A stretch of 64,000 nucleotides of DNA from the NCBI RefSeq assembly GCF_004364345.1, contig NZ_SOCA01000006.1, positions 124,001 through 188,000 of the forward strand, given 5' to 3'. Below, one piece after another: positions 27,865-36,758 of this stretch. The position numbers and the translations under genes are program-made. The notes beneath the pieces were generated by a model. It did no database searches. It was not told the DNA's origin and saw only the letters and a list, made by a program, of their open reading frames with translations. The DNA comes from Prosthecobacter fusiformis. GTDB taxonomy: Bacteria > Verrucomicrobiota > Verrucomicrobiia > Verrucomicrobiales > Verrucomicrobiaceae. The first letter of the stretch is position 1; every line of letters begins with the position of its first letter.

Positions 27865-28281
27865 TCAGCTCCACCGTGGCGGTGGGATCGGCGGCGCATG
27901 GGCCAGCCTGCGCATGACTGGGTCATGCCAGTCAGGGTGCGGATTTTTCGCTTGGTGCGCACATTTCCAGGCGAATCCGCCAAGGTCATTCACCACCCAA
28001 AGTTTCTCCTTCGTATCCTTGAACTTATACGGCTGCGGAGCCTTGGGCTGGGCGGGTGGCAGCAGGCCGTTGATGTCTCTACACTCCTGATCATCCGCTG
28101 CGTGCATCTGATCCTGGCCTAACTTTTGAAGTGTGTGTGTCACACTCTGTGCCAGAGTCATTTCGCGATCAGTCATCATCCGGGCCACCATCATGATCCC
28201 ACCCAACACTAGTGGCCCGCCCAGCAATTGAAACAGGGCGAGCAGACAGAGGAGCCGGGCATGTCGGGTCAGGACGGCCAT
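27865..28281 (-). CDS. Small membrane-anchored protein, unknown
   Basis: 138-aa protein with one strong N-terminal membrane segment (LLCLLALFQLLGGPLVLGGIMMVA) followed by a soluble, His/Pro-rich tail that contains Cys pairs (DDQECRD and FAWKCAHQAKNPHPDWHD). It precedes the TonB-dependent receptor on the same strand with about 120 bp between, so it may be co-transcribed. The His/Cys-rich tail suggests metal contact, a weak inference. No family recognised. Confidence 0.6.
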   Translation of the reverse strand: MAVLTRHARLLCLLALFQLLGGPLVLGGIMMVARMMTDREMTLAQSVTHTLQKLGQDQMHAADDQECRDINGLLPPAQPKAPQPYKFKDTKEKLWVVNDLGGFAWKCAHQAKNPHPDWHDPVMRRLAHAPPIPPPRWS

Positions 28282-28337
28282 GAGTGCCCCATACTGTGAG
28301 ATCCCCCCGCGTTTGCAAGCGCCAGATGTGATTCCTT

Positions 28338-31300
28338 TTAGCGGGGGCTGATCGTCATCTTGCCTGAGGAGATGATGGTATTCACCGGCACCTCTGCGGT
28401 GGGCAGCCCAGGCAGCAGAAAATAACCCACGCCCAGATGTTCAGCGCCATCCTGGATCAGCATTCCCTGCAAGGTAACCGTGCGTTTAAACGGCTTGGTG
28501 GTGCTGGGGCGCAGATCCACATCCATCAGGGTAAAGCTGCCGGACAGCAGCCCTGTCTTGACACTGGCCGTAAGTTTCAGAAGTGCCTTACCGGGTGTGT
28601 TAAACAGCGTGATTTTGCTGTTGTCCAAGATGTTCAGATCCTGGCTCGGGTGGTCCGCCACTGCCTCAATGCCCGCGTATTCGAAATCCACTTCCGCATT
28701 TTGATTGCCCTTCAGGAGGCCTAGAATGACGGCGTTTTCACCCGTCGGTGGCATAAAGCGCGCCCCGGTGGCTTCCAAGACAACGGGAGTAACCACCGGT
28801 GTATCTACCAGGCCAAATCCATCTTTATAGATCCGTGCTTTGACCGAGGTGTTTTTTGGCCGTGTCCAGGTAAAGCTGCCATCCAGCGTATTGTCAGCGG
28901 TGTCCTCCGGGGTCCCTAAATTCCCCAAATCAAGGGTCATGGTACCCAGCAGGCTGCCCTTGTCCGTCGTCGTATAAAGCGTCTGGTAAATGAATATCTC
29001 ACCCTCCGGTCCCACAAAGGAAGCCGTGGTGAATTTCTCTCCATCTGCCGTGCGCCCGGTCACGGAAATTTTGCCGTCCAAGGCAGTTGTAAACGATCCG
29101 TAACCCCACCCCTGCGGCACGTTATCATTACCAATCAAGCCGCCCGCTGGGAGCAGCCGCAAACCAAAAGTGTGCAGTCCCAAATAAGCCGTCGCTTTGG
29201 TGACCCGCGAATCCCATTTTTGACGCCAGCCGGTGATGGCAGCTTCTTGCCCATTTCGTGACACCTTGGTGTCAGTGGCCAATACGTAGTCTTCATTATC
29301 CATTACGAGGACCAGCTTCATTTTTGCAGATTTGTCAGGAGGCTGGATTTCCACCTCAGCAGTTGGCAGCTCACTGCCGTCGGCCAGGATATCTAGGCTT
29401 CCCTTGAAGGACATCTTCATCGTCCCCATCGTCAGGCTGCCGCTATAGGCTCCCAAGCCGGTGATTTTCAGGTCCAGCCGACCCCCCAGCCCTTTATTCA
29501 AATCAGCGTTGCGTGCCACCCACCCCACATAGGTTCCCTCTAGATTTTCTGGATAATCATGGATCGTGATGGTATCCGACACCTCGGTAGAGACCACCGT
29601 ATTCTTGGCACTTACCGTGATCACTCGAGTAGCTTCAGCCTTGGTCGGTCTGCCCGTGATCTCACCTGTCTTCGTATTCAGTTTCAGCCCTGCTGGCAGG
29701 TTTTTGGCGGCATAGGTCAGCGGCGTCCGGGCAAAGGCATCGGATACTTTTATCTTGTGGTAATAAGCTCCACCCACGATGCCATCGTCCATGCCTTGAG
29801 TGGGGTTCACTTCCGGTGCGGCATTGAAAATACGCACATGGGTGGTGGCACCCGCAGTGGGCTCACTGTCACCGCTGGTCACCTCGCAGGTATAGGTCCC
29901 GCTTTGGGCTGTCAGCACGCCTTTCAGGGTCAGCGTCTTTGTCTTTCTGCCCAAGACTAAACTGCTGTCACCAAAGGTGGCACCGTTCCTTTTCCATTCC
30001 CATTTTAGATCCGGCCCCGCCGCTTTGGCTGTGAGAGTGACCGTCTTTCCTTCCTGCACGATGACTGTTTTTTCAATGTCTTCCACCACACCTAATGTCG
30101 CCGTACTCTGTTGCGTACTCACTGGCACACCGCCCGTGACTGCCACCGCATAAGTCCCTGCATCCGTCAGCTTGGACACGGGGATAATGTACTCATCATT
30201 CGTCCCGTTGGTACGAATGATGGCGTTATTCTTCTTCCACTGATAGCTTTGGATGGAAGGTCCTGCCTCCACATCAAAGGTGACCGCTGCTCCCAGCTTG
30301 GCCACTTGGGATCTCGGGGGGGTAGCGATGCTAAGCGCAGTGCTTCCATCACCTGAAAGCATGATTTCAAACGGGCTTTCATTGGGGTCATTACTCAGGA
30401 TACTCAGCGTCGCCGTTCTGCTGCCTATGACCGTCGGTGTAAAAGTCACCGTAAAGCTCGTCTGCCCGCCCGTCAGCAGGCTGTTCACTTCCAGTTCGCT
30501 CAGGATGAATTCATCTTTTTGGGGTCCCTCCACATCAATGGCCAGATCCGTCAGCGTCTCAGTTCCAGAGTTTAAGAGGGTGATGGTATGCACCTGGGAT
30601 GCACCCACCGGTAGCATGCCAAATTCCAGGCTGGAATTTTCGAAAACGAAGGCGGCGTTTGTCGGGCGCTTCACGGTGATGTCCACGGGTGGTGCCGTCA
30701 CCGCGACGCTAATGGCCGGACTGAATAGTCTGGCGCGTCCCGCGATGATTGGACGCACAGACAGAAGATACTCACCGGCTTCCTCTGGGATAAAATCAAA
30801 CCCTGTCTCACCATCGGCCACATCCGTGAGGGTGACCTGCGAAGAATCCTGCAGCCCGTTAAACATCACCTGATCAATGAACCACCCCCGGCTGTCTGAG
30901 GTACCCGGCCACAAATAAAGAATTCCATCCAAATCGACAAAGACATAAGCAAACCGTATCCGGATCTGTTGACCCTCAAAAGCAGCCAGGGAAACCGTGC
31001 GCAGGTTAAAGCTAGTCTCGCCAGGTCGGCTGCTCTGTCCGGCAGGGGTCGCCCCGGCCTGGGCATACACATCTATCCAGTTAACTCCGTCGTCCACGGA
31101 AACCTGCACCTTGGCGATTTGATGTTCGGATGCCGTTTTGAGGCTGCTTTGAAATGTAAGCTCAGCTCCAGGCTTCACCAAAAAGGTTTCGTCATAGGTG
31201 ATGTATTCTGATGTGAGAAATTGATCGGGATGTGTCAGCCGGTAACCAGCCGTTCCAGAGTGCTTCACCGTGGTGGATGTGGGAAGGTATGTCCCCGTGG

Positions 31301-32381
31301 TGGATGCCGTGATCCGGTCCAAATTTTCAGCTTCATCATTGGCCGTCGGCAGCAGGAGAATGGACTGCCATTCATAATCCGTAGCTCCACCCATCGCGGG
31401 AAAGCTATAGCTTGTTGTCGTCTCCGTCATTGCCACCAGCGGTCCCACGGGCGTGAGCGGCGTATAGACCGGCTTGAAATCCACCTTCACATTATTTCCG
31501 CCTGAGATCACCGCACTGCCAGCGCCATTGAGCCCCGGTCCAGAAAACGTCACCGCACGCGTCGTGTCCGTGGTCGGCACGGGTACCGCATATCCACCTG
31601 AGCTAGTCGTCACTGCGTGAAAGCTGGATCCTGCCACATTCACTGTTAGGCCACCGATGCCCTCGCCCAGATCATAAAAGTCATTGCCGTTAAAGTCATA
31701 ATAAGCCACGCCCGTCACATAGGCCAAGCTGTTGCTCTGACTGCCTAAGTTCTGGGTGACCAATTGCGGACCCACCGTCAATCCCGTCGTTGAGTTGTAA
31801 TTTGTGCCAAACAGCACCCCGATGCCAGCCTCCCGATACTTGTCCCCGTGGATATTGTCCCGGTGTCCGCGTGGACTCTGCATTCCATCATCATTGTCAT
31901 CCTCCCAGTCGATCTGGAAGCCCGCGTGTCCGTGGAAGACAGATTCTGCAAAAGAAAACACATTTTCTCCCAAGTAGGCTCTGGGATAGCCTACCGCCGT
32001 CACACGATCTGTCAGCGTGTCGCCATTGCTACTCACATGTCCTTGGAAGGCATTGTTCAGCAAATCCAGCGTATGTCCGCGTGCCATTTGGGTCAGCTTC
32101 GCATTCATCGCCAAAGGCGGCAGTACTGGCAGGGCATTGAATTCCGCCTGCATCAGCGTCAGATCCACATCACAAAAATCAATGGCCTGCAGCACATCCG
32201 GATCCGTGCTCGTCGCCATGCGCAACCCTTCAGCGGCTGGGTTCGCGCGCGCGCGATTGATCATTTCCAGATACTGCTGCTCTTCATCCGTGGGATCACC
32301 GATGGAATAAAGAGTCGTTGCCTGGCCCCAGGTAGCACTCGCCACGGCCAGCATAACAAAAAGCGACAAGGCAAACTTCAT
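28338..32381 (-). CDS. Giant secreted CAP-domain protein with Ig-like domains
   Basis: 1347-aa exported protein. Signal peptide (1-19), then a CAP/SCP domain (about 30-215) with the family residues His in ARGHTLDLL, Glu in YLGENVF and His in RGHRDNIH. Further domains: a SdrD-like strand region (YYDFNGNDFYDLGEGIGG), a jelly-roll (about 330-530), an ASPM/SPD-2/Hydin-like domain (about 580-680, SLEFGMLPVGASQ and SNDPNESPF), two Ig-like domains with SYQWKKNNAII, a putative-Ig repeat, and a final 330-residue domain shared with the protease at 20-3895. Bacterial CAP proteins are extracellular, with unclear biochemical roles. It is monocistronic. Confidence 0.88.
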   Translation of the reverse strand: MKFALSLFVMLAVASATWGQATTLYSIGDPTDEEQQYLEMINRARANPAAEGLRMATSTDPDVLQAIDFCDVDLTLMQAEFNALPVLPPLAMNAKLTQMARGHTLDLLNNAFQGHVSSNGDTLTDRVTAVGYPRAYLGENVFSFAESVFHGHAGFQIDWEDDNDDGMQSPRGHRDNIHGDKYREAGIGVLFGTNYNSTTGLTVGPQLVTQNLGSQSNSLAYVTGVAYYDFNGNDFYDLGEGIGGLTVNVAGSSFHAVTTSSGGYAVPVPTTDTTRAVTFSGPGLNGAGSAVISGGNNVKVDFKPVYTPLTPVGPLVAMTETTTSYSFPAMGGATDYEWQSILLLPTANDEAENLDRITASTTGTYLPTSTTVKHSGTAGYRLTHPDQFLTSEYITYDETFLVKPGAELTFQSSLKTASEHQIAKVQVSVDDGVNWIDVYAQAGATPAGQSSRPGETSFNLRTVSLAAFEGQQIRIRFAYVFVDLDGILYLWPGTSDSRGWFIDQVMFNGLQDSSQVTLTDVADGETGFDFIPEEAGEYLLSVRPIIAGRARLFSPAISVAVTAPPVDITVKRPTNAAFVFENSSLEFGMLPVGASQVHTITLLNSGTETLTDLAIDVEGPQKDEFILSELEVNSLLTGGQTSFTVTFTPTVIGSRTATLSILSNDPNESPFEIMLSGDGSTALSIATPPRSQVAKLGAAVTFDVEAGPSIQSYQWKKNNAIIRTNGTNDEYIIPVSKLTDAGTYAVAVTGGVPVSTQQSTATLGVVEDIEKTVIVQEGKTVTLTAKAAGPDLKWEWKRNGATFGDSSLVLGRKTKTLTLKGVLTAQSGTYTCEVTSGDSEPTAGATTHVRIFNAAPEVNPTQGMDDGIVGGAYYHKIKVSDAFARTPLTYAAKNLPAGLKLNTKTGEITGRPTKAEATRVITVSAKNTVVSTEVSDTITIHDYPENLEGTYVGWVARNADLNKGLGGRLDLKITGLGAYSGSLTMGTMKMSFKGSLDILADGSELPTAEVEIQPPDKSAKMKLVLVMDNEDYVLATDTKVSRNGQEAAITGWRQKWDSRVTKATAYLGLHTFGLRLLPAGGLIGNDNVPQGWGYGSFTTALDGKISVTGRTADGEKFTTASFVGPEGEIFIYQTLYTTTDKGSLLGTMTLDLGNLGTPEDTADNTLDGSFTWTRPKNTSVKARIYKDGFGLVDTPVVTPVVLEATGARFMPPTGENAVILGLLKGNQNAEVDFEYAGIEAVADHPSQDLNILDNSKITLFNTPGKALLKLTASVKTGLLSGSFTLMDVDLRPSTTKPFKRTVTLQGMLIQDGAEHLGVGYFLLPGLPTAEVPVNTIISSGKMTISPR

Positions 32382-32458
32382 GCTCCACTATCCCCCAAAC
32401 ATCCCATACAGCAACTTCTCAAATGTGAGAATTCCGCAAGGGGGGCTTCTGAGATCAA

Positions 32459-32833
32459 TCAGTCCAATCTCAGATTTTGCTGCTCCTCACGGTTCATTTC
32501 CAGGAGCCAGACGGTCGTTCTGCCCATAGCGGTTGTGCCACTGATACGACCTTGGTATCGTTCGAAATGATCGCCCCATTCGTGCTGACGTGGATGGAAG
32601 AGCGTACATATTTTCCCTGTGTCTGGGTCATAGCCAGTTAGATTCGGCCCCTTGTGGAGATTGCAGTTCGGGCAGGCTAAAGCCAGATTTTCCAGGGCTG
32701 TCTGTCCCCCATGCTGTTTAGGAATGATGTGCTCGATGTGAAAGGACAGAGCTGAATCGTCTTGAGACAGGTTGCAATATTCACAGCGCTCCCGAGCCCT
32801 TTCACGAACCATTTTACGCAGCCTGGCCTCCAT
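32459..32833 (-). CDS. HNH endonuclease
   Basis: 124-aa HNH nuclease with the zinc knuckle CEYCNL and CPNCN and the catalytic core SFHIEHIIPKQHGG...LENLALACPNCN. This form (also seen with the KGPNLTGYDP segment) is widespread in Planctomycetes, Cyanobacteria and Verrucomicrobiota as a free-standing gene. It directly follows a small helical protein gene (1 bp between), suggesting a two-gene unit. Its target is unknown, and it may belong to a mobile or defence context. Confidence 0.9.
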   Translation of the reverse strand: MEARLRKMVRERARERCEYCNLSQDDSALSFHIEHIIPKQHGGQTALENLALACPNCNLHKGPNLTGYDPDTGKICTLFHPRQHEWGDHFERYQGRISGTTAMGRTTVWLLEMNREEQQNLRLD

Positions 32834-32834
32834 C

Positions 32835-33092
32835 TCAGCGTTGGCTTAGGGTCTCGCGGGCTTCCTTGCGTAACAAAGAAAGGACCGTGTTGGCTGCCAC
32901 AATGCCCTCCAGCTCTTTTCGTTCCTCCACGGTGAGCGTTCCTTCGGCATTCTTATCCGCCAGCTCGTGATAACGCTCTTCATCTCCTGAAGAGGGTTTC
33001 AACTCGACGACAGCCTCCAAAAGCTCCGTTCGCAGCGTCTGTGCCAGGGGACGGAGCATGCGACCTAAGATGGGCGAATTCGAGATCGTCAT
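32835..33092 (-). CDS. Small helical protein upstream of HNH gene
   Basis: 85 aa from the ATG at 33092 (a TTG at 33110 is less likely). It has two charged helices around DEERYHELADKNAEGTLTVEERKELEGI, a pattern often seen in small partners encoded beside HNH nucleases in cyanobacteria and Planctomycetes. The stop is 1 bp before the HNH start, so translation is coupled. It could be a nuclease-associated or antitoxin-like partner; function unknown. Confidence 0.68.
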   Translation of the reverse strand: MTISNSPILGRMLRPLAQTLRTELLEAVVELKPSSGDEERYHELADKNAEGTLTVEERKELEGIVAANTVLSLLRKEARETLSQR

Positions 33093-33146
33093 GGGTTCAT
33101 AGTGCCTCAAATGGGTGCAATTGCCACTTCATTTTGTCCTTCCCCC

Positions 33147-35354
33147 TCACTCATCCCGATGCGTCGGCGTCGGTTTGCCTGGACGGAAATGTTCCTCATG
33201 CTCCAGCTTTGCGGTTAGGGTCGGGAAACTGGCGGTTGTCTCCTCCAATCCTGTCTTCACCGCTTCCATCAGCGTCGCAGGATCCGCCTCTGCCCGCAGA
33301 TTCACGATCAGTTGCCCGCCTTCGCTTGGCTCATCCAGCTCCATCCCCAGTTCCGGGATGTAGTCGCTCCGCACCAGATTGATGGAGGCTAGCTCTCCTG
33401 CGATGCCGTCATCCGGGCTGTAAGTCATTTTAAAATGGGCGATCTCTGTTCCCTCCTTCTGCAACTGCTCCTGTACATTCGTCGCCAGCGCCCGCAGAAA
33501 ATCATTCGCCTCGAATTCCTCGGTCGCTTTCAGCGTCACCGTCGCATTCAGCCAGCCCAGCAGCGCCTCCCCATCCGCATACACTTCATAGTCCACCGCC
33601 ATCGGGTTACGTCGCGCTTGCTCATCCGTCATCAGTTGGGAAAACAGATCCGTCAGCCCCGTCTCCTCTCGCGGCGATGCAGTCACGATGCGAGCCACCG
33701 GAAACTCCTTCTGCAAAACCGCCCGCAGCTCCTCCCGCGCCTCCTCACCGAGGAGGTCGCTTTTGCTGATCACGATGATGTCCGCCTCCTCGAGCTGCTT
33801 TTTGAAAATGTATGCCACCTTGCTGGAAAAGCTGCCCCCGGCATCCAGGCCGAAGACCCTTCGTGCCCGCACCGGATCCACCAATACGCTCAGCGGTGCC
33901 ACGGTAAAGGCATCCCCATACATCCGCCTCAGCGGATACGTCACCGTCGCCACCAGGTCTGTACAGCTACCCACCGGCTCCGCGATGAAAACATCCGGCT
34001 TTGCCTGGTCGGATAGTTTGTTAGCCGCCTCCACCAGGGTATTAAACCGGCAGCAGAAGCACCCTCCCGCGATCTCCTCCGTCGCATAGCCTTGCCCACG
34101 CAGCAGTTTCGTATCCACCAGGCCACCTGCCTGGTCATTGGTGATCAGCCCCACCCGCAGCCCCTGGTCCGTCAGGTACTTGGCCAGACGGCCCACCGTT
34201 GTGGTCTTTCCGGCTCCCAGGAAACCGCCGATCATGATGTAACGTGCTTTGGTTGGCATGGCTTCTTTTGAATCAATCCCAGCCTCCGCGCAAGCATCAC
34301 CGCAGGGAGGTGCCTCCGCTTTTCTCTTCAGCAGCGTAAACTGCCCCGCGCTCCCGGTCTTCAGCATCAACCAGTCATGCATGGTGACTGGCGTGGGGCA
34401 GCCTTTGGCATAGCGATTGCCAAAGTCATCCTCCACTGCCGATTGGGGGCCTAGATAGACCACGGTTTGATCCTTTTTGGATGACCGGAATCCCGGCTTC
34501 ACCGCCTCGATCAGCACCTCACGCAGGGGGATTCCTTCCGCCTCGAAATACCCTTTCTCGGACAACTTGGTAAATCGGGCGCTGGCAAAACCCGCTGCCT
34601 GTAGTTGCGTGATCAGGGAAGGGAAATCTGGCACATGCTGCACTGCCGCCGCCGGTCCTGGCAGGGAAGAACATGGGCCGGTGAGAGGGCGGTCAGCCGC
34701 CAGGCCATGCAGCGTCACCTTGCCGCCGGGGCGTAGAGCGCGCAGCACGTCACGCAGCAGCGCGGGCAGGTCCAGTGAAGCAGGGGCCATGTTAAACGTC
34801 CCCTCCAGCACGACCTCCTGCAGGCTGTTCGTTTCCATCGCCAGTGGCAGCGTCACCTCCTCGCCCAGTTGATGGGTCCAGCTCGCCACAGGCGCGTCCG
34901 GATCGGACCCCCCGTCCATCCCTGTTGGCAGTTCGTGATCCGGCGCATGGCCGTCCCCATGATCATCCATATCTTCATGAAAAATGTACAGCTCCAGCAG
35001 CACCCCGTCAGGATCACGTACCCAAAACTTCGTTTGTCTGGAATAACAGCAGGCAACCCCATCCTCCCTCAGCGTCTTGTGGCCTGCTTCCTCCAGCCGC
35101 ACCTGGATGGCCACCAGTTCCTCCGCATCCAGCAGGCACAGCCCCACATGATTCAATGCTCCAGCGGGACCGCTGCGGCCTGGCACCAACGAGACCACCG
35201 CAGGCGGGGACTCCACCTCAAACTTGGCGTAGTCCGCATGGTGCTTTGCCGCCGGTTTGCCAAACAGCACTTGATAAAACGCCACCGATTTGGACAGGTC
35301 CGAAACATTCAGGGACAGGTGAAATTTGCGAACAAGAGCAGCGGAGTCAGGCAT
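33147..35354 (-). CDS. ArsI/CadI-like VOC + ArsM-C-terminal-like + CobW GTPase fusion
   Basis: 735-aa triple fusion from the ATG at 35354. Residues 1-130 match the ArsI/CadI VOC family (RKFHLSLNVSDLSKSVAFY) with likely metal ligands H12, H69 and E121 and the thiol pair C102-C103 in GVACCYSRQ, which binds trivalent organoarsenicals in ArsI. Residues about 175-345 look like the C-terminal half of an arsenite methyltransferase (LRPGGKVTLHGL and TVVYLGPQSAVEDDFG), without the SAM-binding motif I. Residues 366-735 are a CobW/G3E GTPase with Walker A GGFLGAGKTT and metal motif CFCC (432-435). A likely role is handling of organic arsenic or another thiophilic metal, with the GTPase loading metal. 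Operator-like palindromes lie upstream. Confidence 0.82.
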   Translation of the reverse strand: MPDSAALVRKFHLSLNVSDLSKSVAFYQVLFGKPAAKHHADYAKFEVESPPAVVSLVPGRSGPAGALNHVGLCLLDAEELVAIQVRLEEAGHKTLREDGVACCYSRQTKFWVRDPDGVLLELYIFHEDMDDHGDGHAPDHELPTGMDGGSDPDAPVASWTHQLGEEVTLPLAMETNSLQEVVLEGTFNMAPASLDLPALLRDVLRALRPGGKVTLHGLAADRPLTGPCSSLPGPAAAVQHVPDFPSLITQLQAAGFASARFTKLSEKGYFEAEGIPLREVLIEAVKPGFRSSKKDQTVVYLGPQSAVEDDFGNRYAKGCPTPVTMHDWLMLKTGSAGQFTLLKRKAEAPPCGDACAEAGIDSKEAMPTKARYIMIGGFLGAGKTTTVGRLAKYLTDQGLRVGLITNDQAGGLVDTKLLRGQGYATEEIAGGCFCCRFNTLVEAANKLSDQAKPDVFIAEPVGSCTDLVATVTYPLRRMYGDAFTVAPLSVLVDPVRARRVFGLDAGGSFSSKVAYIFKKQLEEADIIVISKSDLLGEEAREELRAVLQKEFPVARIVTASPREETGLTDLFSQLMTDEQARRNPMAVDYEVYADGEALLGWLNATVTLKATEEFEANDFLRALATNVQEQLQKEGTEIAHFKMTYSPDDGIAGELASINLVRSDYIPELGMELDEPSEGGQLIVNLRAEADPATLMEAVKTGLEETTASFPTLTAKLEHEEHFRPGKPTPTHRDE

Positions 35355-35424
35355 AACGGAGAGTTTCAAAAACTAAAACAGCAGGCCCACTAAAACGTCT
35401 GCCGATGGCGCAACGATCATCGTA

Positions 35425-35442
35425 TTTGCGGATATTGGCAAA
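35425..35442. promoter_or_regulatory. Operator candidate TTTGCNNATATNNGCAAA (upstream of fusion gene)
   Basis: Sequence TTTGCGGATATTGGCAAA has dyad symmetry (TTTGC...GCAAA around ATAT). It matches a site just before the TonB-receptor start at 39819-39836 at 15 of 18 positions, suggesting one regulator for both transcripts. It lies 71-88 bp upstream of the ATG at 35354. Confidence 0.55.
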
Positions 35443-35450
35443 AAGCGTAG

Positions 35451-35470
35451 CTCGATATTCCAATATCGAG
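35451..35470. promoter_or_regulatory. Perfect 9-bp inverted repeat, operator candidate
   Basis: CTCGATATTCCAATATCGAG is a perfect palindrome with a 2-bp centre, the size and shape of ArsR/SmtB-type operators. It lies 97-116 bp before the fusion-gene start and 9 bp from the TTTGC site. Confidence 0.6.
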
Positions 35471-35570
35471 AACCCTTGAGCGGACAATGCGTGACCGGTT
35501 GGAGGCAACCCAGAGTGGAGGATACGACATCCCCTCTAGGTCTTGAAAGTGGGGGATGACCAGTTGGACA

Positions 35571-36758
35571 TCAGGCCTCTCTCCGGGGTTTCAAAAACAG
35601 AATCATCAGCCCGATGATCAGGCAGGCCGGCGCAGCCGCGATAAGTGTCACCGCATAGCTGCTAAAGGCAGAATGTCCCCACTCCAGCAGCACAGGACCC
35701 AGAGCGGAGGCCACCACCGTACACATCTGCGCCATGCCTTGGATCCGGCCCAGGTGACGCTTGCCAAAGGCATCACTCCAGATGGCGTAAAAGGCCACCA
35801 TGATGATGCCGCCCGCGGTTCCGGAAATGGCCGCCAGCACCCACAGGTCGGACTCCGTCCGCAAAAGTTGATACCCCGTCAAAGCCGCCGCTTGCACAAT
35901 CAGCGCACCGCCCAGCCAATAGCGAATGGGCATCCAGCGCGTGCCCACTCCGCAAAAGATTTGCCCGAGCAAAGCAATGATGAACGACACCGATTGAAAC
36001 TTCACAAAGACCTCCTGGCTGAATCCTCGCTCCGCCAGAAGTGCCTGGTTAAAAAGCCCGATGCCCGATGACAGAGCGGCAAAGGCGGCAATGCCCGCGC
36101 AGTAAGCCCAGAAAGCGGGGATGCGCAGGCATTGCTGCAAGGTCAGGTCGTTAGTCCCACCCTCGGCCATTTGCTCTATCGTGATACCTGGACGCAGTAG
36201 GAAGCTGATCGGCATCAGCACAACCAGTCCCACCGCAATGCTCCCCCAGGCCATCCGCCAGCCAGACTCTGCCACGGCCGTGCCCACAAAATAAAACGCT
36301 GTGGCAAACAGCATGGAAAGCAAAAGTGAATAGCTCCCCGCCGCAACTGCGGAACCTTGTTTGAAAGCCCGTCCCGCCACCGCCAGACTGAGGACTGACA
36401 GCGCACTCTGCCCAAAGGCCCGCGTCAGCAGCACCAGGCCAAAAAGGCCTAACCATCCAGGCGTGGCAATCCAGCTCATGGCTCCCACCACCAGCGCCAG
36501 CGCAGGCAGTAAAATCAGCGCCCCTTTTCTCAGTCCCATCCCGTCCAGCCACGCCCCTACCGGCAAACAGGCTGCTGCCCCCAGCAGCGTGGCCCAAAGA
36601 TTGATCTGCGCATAGGCATGACGGCTCAGGTCCAGTTCCGCCAGCAGTGGCTCCGTGATCAGTCCCAGGCCATGCGTACGCCCGGGCAGCGTTGCCACCA
36701 TCAGGAAGGCACCGGCCACCACTTGTGTCCAGACAGCTGGGGGAGTCTCAGATTTCAC
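35571..36758 (-). CDS. MFS transporter
   Basis: 395-aa inner-membrane permease of the major facilitator type with about 12 hydrophobic segments and the MFS loop motif GAWLDGMGLRKG after segment 2. It looks closest to the monocarboxylate/oxalate-formate (OFA) group. The start is GTG and overlaps the PhyH stop (GTGA), so it is coupled to that gene. The cluster with the ArsI-like fusion suggests export or import of an organic product, possibly like MFS exporters used for organoarsenicals (ArsJ class). Substrate inferred only. Confidence 0.85.
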   Translation of the reverse strand: MKSETPPAVWTQVVAGAFLMVATLPGRTHGLGLITEPLLAELDLSRHAYAQINLWATLLGAAACLPVGAWLDGMGLRKGALILLPALALVVGAMSWIATPGWLGLFGLVLLTRAFGQSALSVLSLAVAGRAFKQGSAVAAGSYSLLLSMLFATAFYFVGTAVAESGWRMAWGSIAVGLVVLMPISFLLRPGITIEQMAEGGTNDLTLQQCLRIPAFWAYCAGIAAFAALSSGIGLFNQALLAERGFSQEVFVKFQSVSFIIALLGQIFCGVGTRWMPIRYWLGGALIVQAAALTGYQLLRTESDLWVLAAISGTAGGIIMVAFYAIWSDAFGKRHLGRIQGMAQMCTVVASALGPVLLEWGHSAFSSYAVTLIAAAPACLIIGLMILFLKPRREA

